In this document: in pieces, positions 56,277-64,000 of the stretch
Layout of the letters: every line of letters begins with the position of its first letter
Position numbering within the stretch: the stretch's first letter is position 1
Source: Hydractinia symbiolongicarpus
Lineage: Eukaryota; Cnidaria; Hydrozoa; Anthoathecata; Hydractiniidae
Direction of reading: 5' to 3'
NCBI RefSeq assembly: GCF_029227915.1
Contig: NC_079878.1
Span: 18,540,001-18,604,000, forward strand
Length of the DNA stretch: 64,000 nucleotides
The notes under the pieces: model-generated
Seen by the model: only the letters and a program-made list of their open reading frames with translations
Databases searched by the model: none
Told to the model about the DNA's origin: nothing
Program-made: the position numbers and the translations under genes

Positions 56277-57478
56277 TTAATATTCTACTGAATGGAACCT
56301 GCCATCCAGGATGTTTAATTGCGCGTCTTGGATAAGGAAGACGTAGCACCTAATATCTCCATTGCCATCCGCTCTTTTCGTCATGTGCAAAGTTATACTG
56401 TCCGATAACCTTTGCAGAGGCCGCCCACTACCATGTAGGCCCCGATCAGGTGTTGCCCTGAAATCAATGAATAGCGCATAGCGCTCAGTGAAAAATTGAC
56501 CTATGGTCACTTTACTATCATGGCACCCAAATAATTCAACGATCTGCTGCAAATGATCTCGGGGAAGCATAGCATGTGAATACAGCTCATTAGGCTCACC
56601 CTCCACTGTGACAGAAATCTTCTCGATTTTGGGATTGTAGAATTGCTCATTGACGCCCGGATAAGCCTTGGATACTCCAGGATCGACGAATAATAGTAAT
56701 ATACCCACCAAGGATTTAGCAGGGGTATCGACTTGGAGATTGTAGGATGTATCGAGGCGCCTGCATCGCGACATCATAGCGTTCGCCAGATCCTCATTTA
56801 CTAATTTTTCAAACTCGAGCAGAATGTTATAGATTTTTTATGTAGCGTCAGCTGCTTTGGCTGCAATTGAGCCCGCAGCTGGTGTACCGGCATCCTTGAT
56901 GACTGTAGAACGAACTGTAGCCTATCGTGGAGTCCATGTTGATAAAACGGGAGATCTCTCGTCAACTCGAACATTTTCCCCAACGGAATACAAAAGGTGT
57001 TTCCGTATGCCGCGGCTATAGCACGCTCCTCATTTGTTCCTACATGGTCAGACGCCTTTACCTGTAAAGCGCGAATTGTCCTGTCATTTGGATTGATTCC
57101 CTCAAAAATCAGATTGTTCTCCCTATTAAATTTCGAAATCCAGAGATCACGGTAGGCACTGAATACATCATAATCCGCAATATGCTGGACCTCATTCCCA
57201 TTCAAAGTAATACGTAGGTCACGCACCAGGGCTTTTCCAATGTTGCTAACGATCGTTCTTTTTGTGTTGGTGCCGGTCAATTCCATATCAAATAGTGGTT
57301 TGATACTCCCAGGAAATATGACATCGTCTCGACCCATGTTCGGTATTTCCACATAGAGATCCTCATTCTGGCCAATCGTAGACGGTACATGACTCACTTT
57401 AACCCGCTGCCTCTTGCCTTTGACAGCGAGCATAGTCTTGACTTCCTGATAAGGGTTTAGTCTTTCAAAAACACTCAT
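56277..57478 (-). pseudogene. Polinton-type major capsid protein (double jelly roll), frameshifted
   Basis: Begins MSVFERLNPYQEVKTMLAVK at 57478, then VKVSHVPSTIGQNEDLYVEI, LRITLNGNEVQHIADYD, GNTFCIPLGKMFELTRDLPF. A frame change near 56900-56820 (some 30 residues also differ) leads into ILLEFEKLVNEDLANAMMSR, LLLFVDPGVSKAYPG, FYNPKIEKISVTVEGEPNEL, RGLHGSGRPLQRLSDS and IQDAQLNILDGRFHSVEY. These match the capsid protein of invertebrate Polintons as I know it. AAATAA abuts the ATG. The protein would build the icosahedral shell; as written it is broken. Confidence 0.78.
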
Positions 57479-57507
57479 TTATTTAGGTAGGCTGGTGGTT
57501 GAAATAA
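57479..57507. promoter_or_regulatory. Divergent spacer, capsid and PX-like gene
   Basis: 29 bp with TTATTT at the left edge and AAATAA at the right edge, i.e. the AAATAA-ATG start motif facing both ways. Same gene pair and similar spacer as 7008-7044. Confidence 0.55.
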
Positions 57508-58631
57508 ATGGCTGATAATCCGGGATATGAAGATGACTTTACGCCAGAACGAGATATAGAAGACGAACCCGAAGAATTTAGTAGCGAGAGCGAGATCCTT
57601 AGACCCGAGCCTGATGTCAGCCTAACGCCAGGACAACAGCAGGGAGGTGCGCGTAGGCGAATGGATGTGGGGCTGGGGAAACAGAATTTAGAGGAAACCG
57701 TCGACGATCTTTATGCTAAACTTAGCGAGCATTTAGGATTAAGGCTGTCAACCGATAAAAATTATCATTATTTTAGGGTCGATGAAGGTAAAAAGCTTGT
57801 TTTTAGACAGATGACGAAGGGTGAACATGACTATAAAGAGATAGTGCTTACTACTAAGGCCGGTGAGTTAAGATCTATTACATCTATAGAGACGGCCTTA
57901 GGACCTACGCGTCTGAAAGCCTTAGGTTTTACCGACTATGTTACACCAAACAAAGGCAAAGCAATGGCTCAAAAACTCCTAAATGATATTGATACAGTCG
58001 ATAACAACCCTGGTGACAACGAGATGCTGCCGCTACAAGAGAATGTTCTAGATGACGCGAAGAGCCTCATGGAGGATACTTCCTTTACCGAAGCCTTAGA
58101 CGAACGTGAAAGAAGGGGGTTTAAGCGCGAGCTTCAGACTCTCAGCGGTAAATTGAAGAGGTTAAAGACAAAGAAAGCTACACCAGGTGTATCCGAGGAG
58201 CAATAAAAAATTTGGGATAAGGATATCCACAATCAGCTGAAGGCAATTAAGGACACTCTCATAAAAATAGATGACACATCCCTACGGGAGAAATTGACCA
58301 TTTTGTTCAAAGAGCAGGGTACAACGATTGCCAGCATTGTCTCAGCCGTAGGCTTACTGATATCAACCCTGGTCCTGGCGCTCACGGGTGGTGGGGCAAC
58401 AGGGAGAAGTGCTGGAGGAGGTGGTGGAAAAGGGTTTGTGAGAAAGCAGTTGGAGAGACTGGGAAAATTTTTACCTCATTACCAGGCGTCATCGGTACGA
58501 TCGTATCGTTATTCTTCCGGGTAGCCGCCAAAATCGTGGAGTTTGTAGCGAGGCATCTGTATATGGCCTTGGCTGCATTCGTGGGTATCGTCGTTGCATT
58601 CGTGGGTAACAGGAGGAGTGGAAAGAGATAG
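57508..58631 (+). pseudogene. Minor capsid/membrane-type protein (PX-like), with a stop and a frameshift
   Basis: Starts MADNPGYEDDFTPERDIED, then a Q-rich LTPGQQQGGARRRMD segment, KNYHYFRVDEGKKLVF, KALGFTDYVTPNKGKAMAQK. A stop at 58204 separates IKDTLIKIDDTSLREKL and FKEQGTTIASIVSAVGLLIS, then a Gly-rich linker, LERLGKFL and, after a frameshift near 58470, a hydrophobic end (IVEFVARHLYMALAAFVGIVV) ending at 58631. The FKEQGTTIASIV + hydrophobic helix is the part I recognise from Polintons. Likely membrane-inserted or a virion cement protein. Homologue at 5720-7007. Confidence 0.68.
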
Positions 58632-58673
58632 TAGATTATTCTAGTAAACCACCTAACTTACCAGATGACAATC

Positions 58674-59810
58674 TTAATGTTTCATCCATGTATATGTGAT
58701 AATTAGCAATATCCTCACAGTGATAATGGTAGCCTTGGTATCCTCGTGGACATCAGCATCCTCGGAGGCTGGTGGGGGATGATGCCCTGATCGTTGATGG
58801 GATGGTACCTCAGAAGGCTGACGTTGATGCTTCCTTGGTATAGGCTTGGCAACAGTACGCGAAGCATTGATAGTCGGATTAATACTGATATTAAAATGAT
58901 CCTAACTGATCAGTATCTTGTTGTTGTATCCTTGCACATTTCCGACATGGAGTGACATATCGCTTGGTATCATGTAGACGCTATGAGGAACACTATAATC
59001 AACCTTCCACCGGGCGTACTTGAGTACATTTTGGAATCGCTTTATTTCCTCACCCGTGTCACTAGGTCGGATGATCAGATCCTCAAAAGTCATCAAGTAG
59101 AGGCGCTGCGCATCGATCGAACTACCTTGATTGCCAATGATGTTGGACCTCGCGTTAGCTTGACTCTGAAGTATCAAGTAAGCGTAAAATCTTACGCTTT
59201 GGGAAAGATTTTCTATACCTATACAAGTGAGACCTTGGGATTTTTCGAGAATCCATCGACTCCATGAATCTTCATCAAAATAACTAGACCCGCTGCTGGG
59301 ATAGTCTTTACGAATAGCTTGCCAGCTACTGAAGAGGGTTTCATTCCTCCACTCTTGCTCGCTGTCGCTTACCCAAATTCACGTGCTAATTGTTGGAACT
59401 TTTGATTATTGAATGGGTTGCTGAGGCGTCAAAACCTATCGGAACCCGGTAGAGACACTTCGAGATCTTGAAGGATTTTACGAATCCGGAAATACACATG
59501 GAAACGGTAAACGGAGCGAACAAGCGGTAGGGATGTGTTCAGATAGAAATACCACATGCCGAAGTTGCGCAAAATACCGCAAAATTTAGCTGAGTTGACC
59601 AGAGGCTGAAAGGGTTTTCCAAGTATTCAACACCGCACCGGAATGGAATTCGTAGTCAACGAAGATATTGGGGAACCCTACCCTAAATGACGATCCGCGA
59701 GCATCAACAACGATGTCCTGCTGGGTAAGGTCCGAGCCCTTGAGTCTCTCGAGATAACGCCCATGATTCGGGATATATTTTGCTCTTGAGTTGTACAAAT
59801 AGATATTCAT
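58674..59810 (-). pseudogene. Large structural-type protein with C-terminal membrane anchor, broken
   Basis: Starts MNIYLYNSRAKYIPNHGRYL at 59810. Good stretch to LNTWKTLSASGQLS, then stops; next comes VYRFHVYFRIRKILQDLEVS, FNNQKFQQLAREFG, and 58902-59177: GEEIKRFQNVLKYARWKVDY, HSVYMIPSDMSLHVGNVQGY. A last shift gives a Pro/His-rich linker and a membrane helix (ATIITVRILLIITYTWM). Homologous along its length to 4514-5716 of Pol-L, which supports reading these fragments as one gene. Function unknown; virion protein by context. Confidence 0.65.
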
Positions 59811-59826
59811 ATTTGTTATAACAAAC
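59811..59826. promoter_or_regulatory. Palindromic bidirectional spacer
   Basis: Only 16 bp separate two divergent ATGs, containing the perfect palindrome TTTGTTATAACAAA (59812-59825). Pol-L has CTTTGTTTTAAAACAAAG at the equivalent place. Confidence 0.7.
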
Positions 59827-60494
59827 ATGAAGCAGTTATACATTACAAACATAGACAAGCCAATAGTCTTTGATGAATATCTGAGCGAGGATACCAGGAT
59901 TGCCTTGAAATTTATTAGTATTCGACCAACATGGCTAAATATCTATAGCAACAACGACTTTACCATTCGAAAAGTAGGGCCTGTTCAGGACGAGCTAAGG
60001 ATAGAACTAATGAACGGCTTGTATAAGATTGAAGAGATCGCGGCGATCGTCAATACACAGGCACAGGGAAAGGTACAACTTTTTGTGTTAAATAACGCTA
60101 TATGCAGGATTAGGGTTCATGACGGATATACCTTGGTTTTTGGTGAAACACTTCACAAGCTATTAGGGTTCACATTTGAGCCCAGAAAAAAAATTATCAA
60201 AAGGGCGATTACAGTGGATGGTATAAGACAGATGTATATCAGCGATTAAAGCTAACATGTCACCAATTAGATGAAGACCATGCCCTGTTGGATGGGAAAA
60301 AATCAAAAACTCTAGCGGTACTATTAACGAAGGAAAACACCTGGGGAGATATGCTTACTTGGAGCTTTGATAACTTCGTGTATATACCCCTGAAAGGCTC
60401 ATCGGATAGTTTAGAGTTCATGCTAATTGACGAATACCACTCGCATAAAAACGTTTCATTTGTAGGACTAACGATGCTCCTGCTCAAAGAATAA
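59827..60494 (+). pseudogene. Structural-type protein of Polintons (MKQLYIT family), one frameshift
   Basis: MKQLYITNIDKPIVFDEYLS, LYKIEEIAAIVNTQAQGKV, LVFGETLHKLLGF; a frameshift near 60250 leads to CHQLDEDHALLDGKKSKTLA, FVYIPLKGSSDSLEFMLIDE and a hydrophobic end. Matches 3856-4493. The stop TAA is immediately followed by the ATG of the next gene. Probably part of the virion (I recall the C-terminal strand motif as widespread in Polintons), unproven. Confidence 0.65.
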
Positions 60495-61140
60495 ATGAAT
60501 AATGATGATGTTATTAAGCTATACCCGAGCTTACCACCGAGTGCACCGAATGAAGAAAATGAGGGGCATATTTATAGATTAAAGAAGGAAATAGAACAAT
60601 TTCTACGGAATGAGGTCAAGCAGTGCGAAAAACTCGCGAAAAAAATTGGTATGCATGGTACCAGGATCCATTATATGGATCACGGGTTATTAGCGATAAG
60701 CGTTATAACCTCAGGTGTTGGTATTGGGAGTATATTATCAGGAATCAGAGTTCCTATGGCCGTCGCTATGAGTGGTATAGCCATCGCCGTGGGACTAGGA
60801 CAAACAGCCCTAAAACAGTGTGGGAAGAAATTGAACTATAAACGCAAGAAACACGACTCAATAAGACTCATAGACTTGCATAGACTAAGCTGAATTCAAT
60901 AGTTGATTTGATATCAAGGGCGATTGAGAATGGAATTATATCCGACTATGAATTTAGTCTGATCATGCAGGAAAAACAAAAATATCTTCTGCTGAAGGAA
61001 CAAATAAGACAACGCACTAAGAAGACGTTAGCGAGATCAATGACCAAGAGAGACAGCAATTAGTCGCCAAAGGCCGCGATGAAGCGAGAGTAGAATTGTT
61101 AAAAAACTTACATTCTGCTCAATATGTAAGAAATACCTAG
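60495..61140 (+). pseudogene. Polinton membrane protein (LYPNLP family), one frameshift
   Basis: MNNDDVIKLYPSLPPSAPNE, then charged helix, MDHGLLAISVITSGVGIGSI (membrane segment), AVAMSGIAIAVGLGQTALKQ, a basic region, and after a frameshift at about 60890 the C-terminal helical part (LNSIVDLISRAIENGIISDY, then KYLLLKEQIRQRTKK, QLVAKGRDEARVELLKN). The two membrane segments are clear. Homologous to 3252-3859 and the better preserved of the two. Function unknown. Confidence 0.68.
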
Positions 61141-61176
61141 AGGCACCACCTGAATCTAATTTGTTCATTAACATAT

Positions 61177-61422
61177 TAGACGATACCCACAACTTCACCG
61201 GTACTAGCATCAACCATGAAATCTCCGTCATAAATTATTGTTCGTTTCTGTTTTGCTTCAAGGCCTTTAATATACTCGTCCAATATTTTCATAGCTGTAA
61301 TTTCTAAGCCCAAGGGTTTTTGTCGAAGCGTACCTTATGAATCGCGGCTATAATTTCAGTTTTTTCATAGTGGAATAACCACGAATACCCAGCTCTCTTG
61401 CTTCGCTCTTCAAATTATTCAT
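61177..61422 (-). pseudogene. SAP-domain protein, frameshifted
   Basis: Minus-strand start MNNLKSEARELGIRGYSTMKK is a SAP motif (a two-helix DNA-binding fold); a frame change gives TEIIAAIHKVRF, then TAMKILDEYIKGLEAKQKRT and a last part ending in DASTGEVVGIV. About 80 residues. AAAATAAACA precedes its ATG. The SAP motif points to DNA or chromatin binding. Convergent with the previous gene. Confidence 0.6.
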
Positions 61423-61474
61423 TGTTTATTTTGTATATTTGATGAAATATAAAAAATCTATCGAGCTTATTAGA

Positions 61475-62050
61475 CTACAACGAAGGTGTCCTTAAGGGTT
61501 GTTGAACAGGCTTATACTTACATTCCTCCAGAAGGACCTGGATGTAATGCTTATTCCCTTGTTTATAAATACTGGATATTTTTAAAATGCAGATGCATTC
61601 GCAAGGTTTATTTAGTGGTACTGCTTGGTCGTAGAAATACGTGTTTATTTTACCCTCCCATTCTTTAATTTTTGTGTTCAGGTATCTACCGTTCTTCACT
61701 GATGAGTTTGTGAACTCACTACCACACGATTGCTGTATCCTAGCCAGGATACACTTGTATTTTTCCAGCCATTCAGGATGATCACCAACATTAAATGAAA
61801 TAGTAAGGGAGGATCTATCTTCATATCTGGATGCACCGTTTGAATACAGCCCCTTTGGCGTTATGATCAATAGCGATGATATCTTATTATCATGTTTATA
61901 GCCTATAACATATCTACCATCTTTGCCCTTGTTAGCTTGGATAGGAACGCTAAGTACAATATTCTCAATTTGAACATCATCAATATCAAGTAATGTTGGT
62001 TGTCTATAAAAATCCCTTGTCTCTACGGAGTCGTTATAGAATTTGAACAT
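61475..62050 (-). CDS. Possible ssDNA-binding replication protein
   Basis: Start at the ATG at 62050 (MFKFYNDSVETRDF), chosen because TATAATAAAG and GG precede it; sequence upstream in the same frame belongs to the gene before. 191 residues, no lesion: PIQANKGKDGRYVIGYKHDN, SSLLIITPKGLYSNGASRYE, ISFNVGDHPEWLEKYKCILA, VKNGRYLNTKIKEWE and a C-terminal Cys-containing strand (CICILKISSIYKQGN). Beta-rich with a 'xTPk' strand, similar in layout to viral ssDNA-binding proteins; this is a guess. Homologue 2560-3136 in Pol-L. Confidence 0.55.
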   Translation of the reverse strand: MFKFYNDSVETRDFYRQPTLLDIDDVQIENIVLSVPIQANKGKDGRYVIGYKHDNKISSLLIITPKGLYSNGASRYEDRSSLTISFNVGDHPEWLEKYKCILARIQQSCGSEFTNSSVKNGRYLNTKIKEWEGKINTYFYDQAVPLNKPCECICILKISSIYKQGNKHYIQVLLEECKYKPVQQPLRTPSL

Positions 62051-62077
62051 CCCTTTATTATAATAACTAGGGCCCAA

Positions 62078-62236
62078 CTAAGGATTTTTACATTTGCAAT
62101 AACCTCCGTTGTATGTTATATACATCATATAGTGTTGCCAGCACATAAGCTTACCTTTTATGAAGAACCTCCTTCCACACTTGCATCTGTCATATTTATC
62201 GAGAATAATTCCACATTCGTCGCAGTAATCAGTCAT
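62078..62236 (-). CDS. Small cysteine-rich (zinc-binding) protein
   Basis: 52-codon gene: MTDYCDECGIILDKYDRCKC GRRF..., CW, ITYNGGYCKCKNP. Five Cys arranged as in the Pol-L copy (2367-2573). The ATG is immediately preceded by the TAA of the upstream gene (AATAAATG), and it ends just before the possible ssDNA-binding gene start. Too short for ordinary gene finders but conserved, so probably real. Confidence 0.7.
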   Translation of the reverse strand: MTDYCDECGIILDKYDRCKCGRRFFIKGKLMCWQHYMMYITYNGGYCKCKNP

Positions 62237-62553
62237 TTATTTGAGAGGGCTCTGAAACGATCCGGAACATATTCGAGGAGCGCTGGATTGTCACATACTG
62301 CCTCATCACATAGTTCCTGTGTTTTTAAATGATCGGGTACATACCTGAACATCAGGCTCTCCCTTCTGAATGCATCATTACACATCTCCTGTGTCTTTAA
62401 ATGATCGGGTACTAACATTAATGTCCAGGGATGTTCACGAACTACGGAAGTACACATTTCCTGCGTTTTGAAATGATCGGGTACGAACATTAGTGTCCAT
62501 GAATTAGCACGGGCTATTCGATCAGGCATTATGAGATGATCATTAATGGACAT
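62237..62553 (-). CDS. DUF4116-repeat protein
   Basis: Start MSINDHLIMPDRIARANSWT at 62553, directly after TATAATAAAG. Three repeats of the pattern FVPDHFKTQEMCxxVVxExPWTL, then a final YVPDRFRALSNK. 105 residues, intact. The gene lies nearest to the right terminal repeat, as in Pol-L. The function of these repeats (also in large DNA viruses) is unknown. Confidence 0.7.
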
Positions 62554-62563
62554 CTTTATTATA
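62554..62563 (-). promoter_or_regulatory. Start-proximal TATAATAAAG motif
   Basis: In reverse it abuts the ATG at 62553; identical to the motif before 44034. Confidence 0.6.
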
Positions 62564-62613
62564 TATTTTGATTCCAACCAACAATTTTTTGTAGCACGGT
62601 CATGATAATTTTT

Positions 62614-62800
62614 ACTCATACTCTGTATAATAACATATATGCCTTTGCGCATGCTTTGATGATGTCATATATATTATTATGTGTTAGAAAGTGTGACTAG
62701 CATTTTAAGGAATTTCCCTTTACTCATATTCTGTATACTAGCATATATAATATTGCGCATGCGTTAATGATGTCATATATCTTACATTTAATATTATTTT
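62614..62800. repeat. Diverged tandem repeat next to the right terminus
   Basis: TTTACTCATAYTCTGTATA...GCGCATGCNTTRATGATGTCATATAT occurs at 62614-62680 and again at 62719-62785. The second copy belongs to the terminal inverted repeat; the first probably arose by local duplication. Confidence 0.65.
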
Positions 62801-62966
62801 GTGTTGGTTATTGGTATTTAATATTATTATGTGTTGATATCAGCATATGATTTCATTTTCCTTGTTTTTGGGATGAGGTGGTGGTGAAAATGGTGTAAGC
62901 GGGGTTTTTGGGGGTAAAGGTGTGGAAGGATCGAAAAACCGCTTATTCTCACTCCCTACTACTACT
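62705..62966 (-). repeat. Right terminal inverted repeat of Pol-R
   Basis: Inverted match to 43749-43965, ending CTCACTCCCTACTACTACT, followed by GCTAG. Confidence 0.9.
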
Positions 62967-63059
62967 GCTAGAAACTTTAAAAATATAGCTAAAATATGTT
63001 ACCCTTAGGCTAATTAAAATCGACTGTCCTAAAACAAGCTAAATAAAAAGAAGATTAAA

Positions 63060-63670
63060 TATAATAAGAAAAAGCTAATTCATATATTCACCGTTAGAAA
63101 TATATGTGGCACAAAGACGACAACGGTACTGAATACACGGAATGTTGTTAGCTCGTGTTCGAATAAGGACAACAAAGAGGCATTTCGAGTTTGGAAGCTG
63201 CTCCCATAATTTAGATGTAATATAAGAGACGCTTAATAGGCCATGATTTGTGGTACGAATTCTGCGCCTTTTATAAGAACTTAATACACGGAGACTATAT
63301 GCAGTCTTTTTGAATGCATTTCATGTAGAAGGGCATCTGATTTAGTTTTGTTTTGAAAACCTTCTTTAACAATGTTTGGCAGAACTTTTCATGAATACTG
63401 ATTCTGTATTTATTTGCTATACTCTGAATGCTATTAATTTTATGTAGTAGAGCTCTACAAGAAAATCCCCATATAAGAGGGCAGTAATTAAATATGTTAT
63501 AAATAAATGTATTTGCAATAAAATTTCGCTTATAATAAGACATATATGGTGATATACGTTTTAGGGCATTGATGTAGGCATTAGCCTTTCTACATAATGG
63601 AAGAACATGTTGCGTAAAAGAAAGCTTATTGTCAAGAATTATACCCAACAAATTTACGTATTGAGACTCT
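63060..63670 (-). pseudogene. CR1-like reverse transcriptase C-terminal fragment
   Basis: Minus strand: YVNLLGIILDNKLSFTQHVL, NTFIYNIFNYCPLIWGFSCR and, in a further frame to about 63060, NHGLLSVSYITSKLWEQLP, the C-terminal tail of CR1/jockey-type enzymes. Upstream sequence of the same gene (GKSKDEDFVTLNLKNN) lies at 63845-63910, beyond a Helitron. The catalytic core is outside the window or lost. It lies 90 bp from the right end of Pol-R. Confidence 0.75.
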
Positions 63671-63841
63671 TCTCTATAATAATAGCCGTTGTCTGTCTGT
63701 CTCTGCGCGGACCCCCGCTGAGTTTGAAAATAATGTTACGGAAACACGAATATCAAATGCGATATATTTTATCCACTTTGTTGCGACGGGTAAATATAAA
63801 GGACGGGCGAACCCGTGGATTTTTCCACGGGCAACGACTAG
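63671..63841 (+). mobile_element. Small non-autonomous Helitron, about 171 bp
   Basis: Left end TCTCTATAATAATAGCCGTT; right end has a perfect hairpin CCCGTGGA / TCCACGGG (63812-63831, TTTT loop) followed by CAACGA and CTAG, then T, the classic Helitron 3' end. It has landed within the reverse transcriptase fragment. No coding capacity. Confidence 0.7.
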
Positions 63842-64000
63842 TTTAATATATTATTTTTCAAATTTAAAGTAACAAAATCTTCGTCTTTTGATTTTCCTAC
63901 TGTCATCGCTTTATCCTATTTTCATAAAAAGTTATTCTACAAAATAAAACTACTGCGCAATTTCTTTAGCTAGACAGGGTAACAGCGGGGGCTGTTTCTG
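63842..64000 (-). pseudogene. Upstream part of the CR1-like reverse transcriptase
   Basis: On the minus strand MTVGKSKDEDFVTLNLKNNI would precede YVNLLGI in the palm/thumb region of the enzyme. Short and degenerate toward the window end. Confidence 0.4.

Larger units (their letters stand above)
43749..62966. mobile_element. Polinton/Maverick-like element Pol-R, 19.2 kb, with terminal repeats and target duplication
   Basis: Starts AGTAGTAGTAGGGAGTGAG and ends with its complement CTCACTCCCTACTACTACT; terminal inverted repeats of about 220-260 bp. The flanks are GCTAG on both sides (43744-43748 and 62967-62971), a 5-bp target duplication in the range made by rve integrases (Polintons usually give 6). 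Encodes polymerase B, integrase, packaging ATPase, major capsid and other virion-type proteins. A 3-kb CR1 element sits inside the polymerase gene. Subtracting it gives about 16.3 kb, a normal Polinton length. Many genes have frameshifts. Confidence 0.92.

Overview
The window looks like invertebrate nuclear DNA that is AT-rich and crowded with mobile elements, most probably cnidarian (perhaps a hydrozoan). The evidence is a gene with 19 small exons and GT-AG introns, CR1-type retrotransposon pieces, a Helitron end, small MITE-like elements, long GATA microsatellites, and two large Polinton/Maverick-type (virus-like) elements whose proteins resemble families I associate with cnidarian Polintons. 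Species assignment is inference.

Layout. (1) 1-12660: a decayed Polinton-like element ('Pol-L', about 813-12550, inverted ends of about 160 bp) flanked on both sides by pieces of what looks like one minus-strand THAP-domain gene. (2) 12661-19737: repeats (GATA microsatellite, a 292-bp Harbinger-like MITE with TTA duplications, a minus-strand retrotransposon endonuclease fragment). (3) 19738-28417: a host-style gene of 19 phase-consistent exons (about 1169 aa) joining a SET methyltransferase domain, zinc fingers and a tyrosine-recombinase domain. (4) 28418-43743: mostly non-coding, with a 595-bp GATA microsatellite, small transposons, a Helitron-like terminus and an eIF4G-like exon. (5) 43749-62966: a 19.2-kb Polinton-like element ('Pol-R') with terminal inverted repeats, flanked by a GCTAG direct repeat, and split near its left end by a CR1 retrotransposon. 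(6) 62972-64000: a minus-strand CR1 reverse-transcriptase fragment interrupted by a small Helitron.

Pol-L and Pol-R are mirror images: reading Pol-L left to right gives nearly the same gene order as Pol-R right to left. Shared genes are a DUF4116-repeat protein, a small zinc-binding protein, a possible ssDNA-binding protein, a membrane protein, two divergently transcribed structural-type proteins, a membrane/minor-capsid-type protein, the double-jelly-roll-type major capsid protein, a small hydrophobic-start protein, an rve-family integrase, a packaging ATPase and a protein-primed-type family B DNA polymerase. Pol-R also has HNH, SAP and MSV199-type proteins; Pol-L also has a VLTF3-like zinc protein. 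Integrase with DNA polymerase would serve integration and copying; capsid proteins with ATPase would serve virion formation. Both copies carry stops and frameshifts, so neither looks autonomous as written.

The most interesting signal is regulatory. Start codons in both elements are repeatedly preceded by TATAATAAA(C/G) or AATAA directly against the ATG, and several stop codons are followed within about 30 bp by perfect hairpins, recalling late promoters and hairpin 3' ends of nucleocytoplasmic large DNA viruses. Two conserved divergent gene pairs start from spacers of only 16-37 bp, one pair with a palindromic TTTGTT..AACAAA core.
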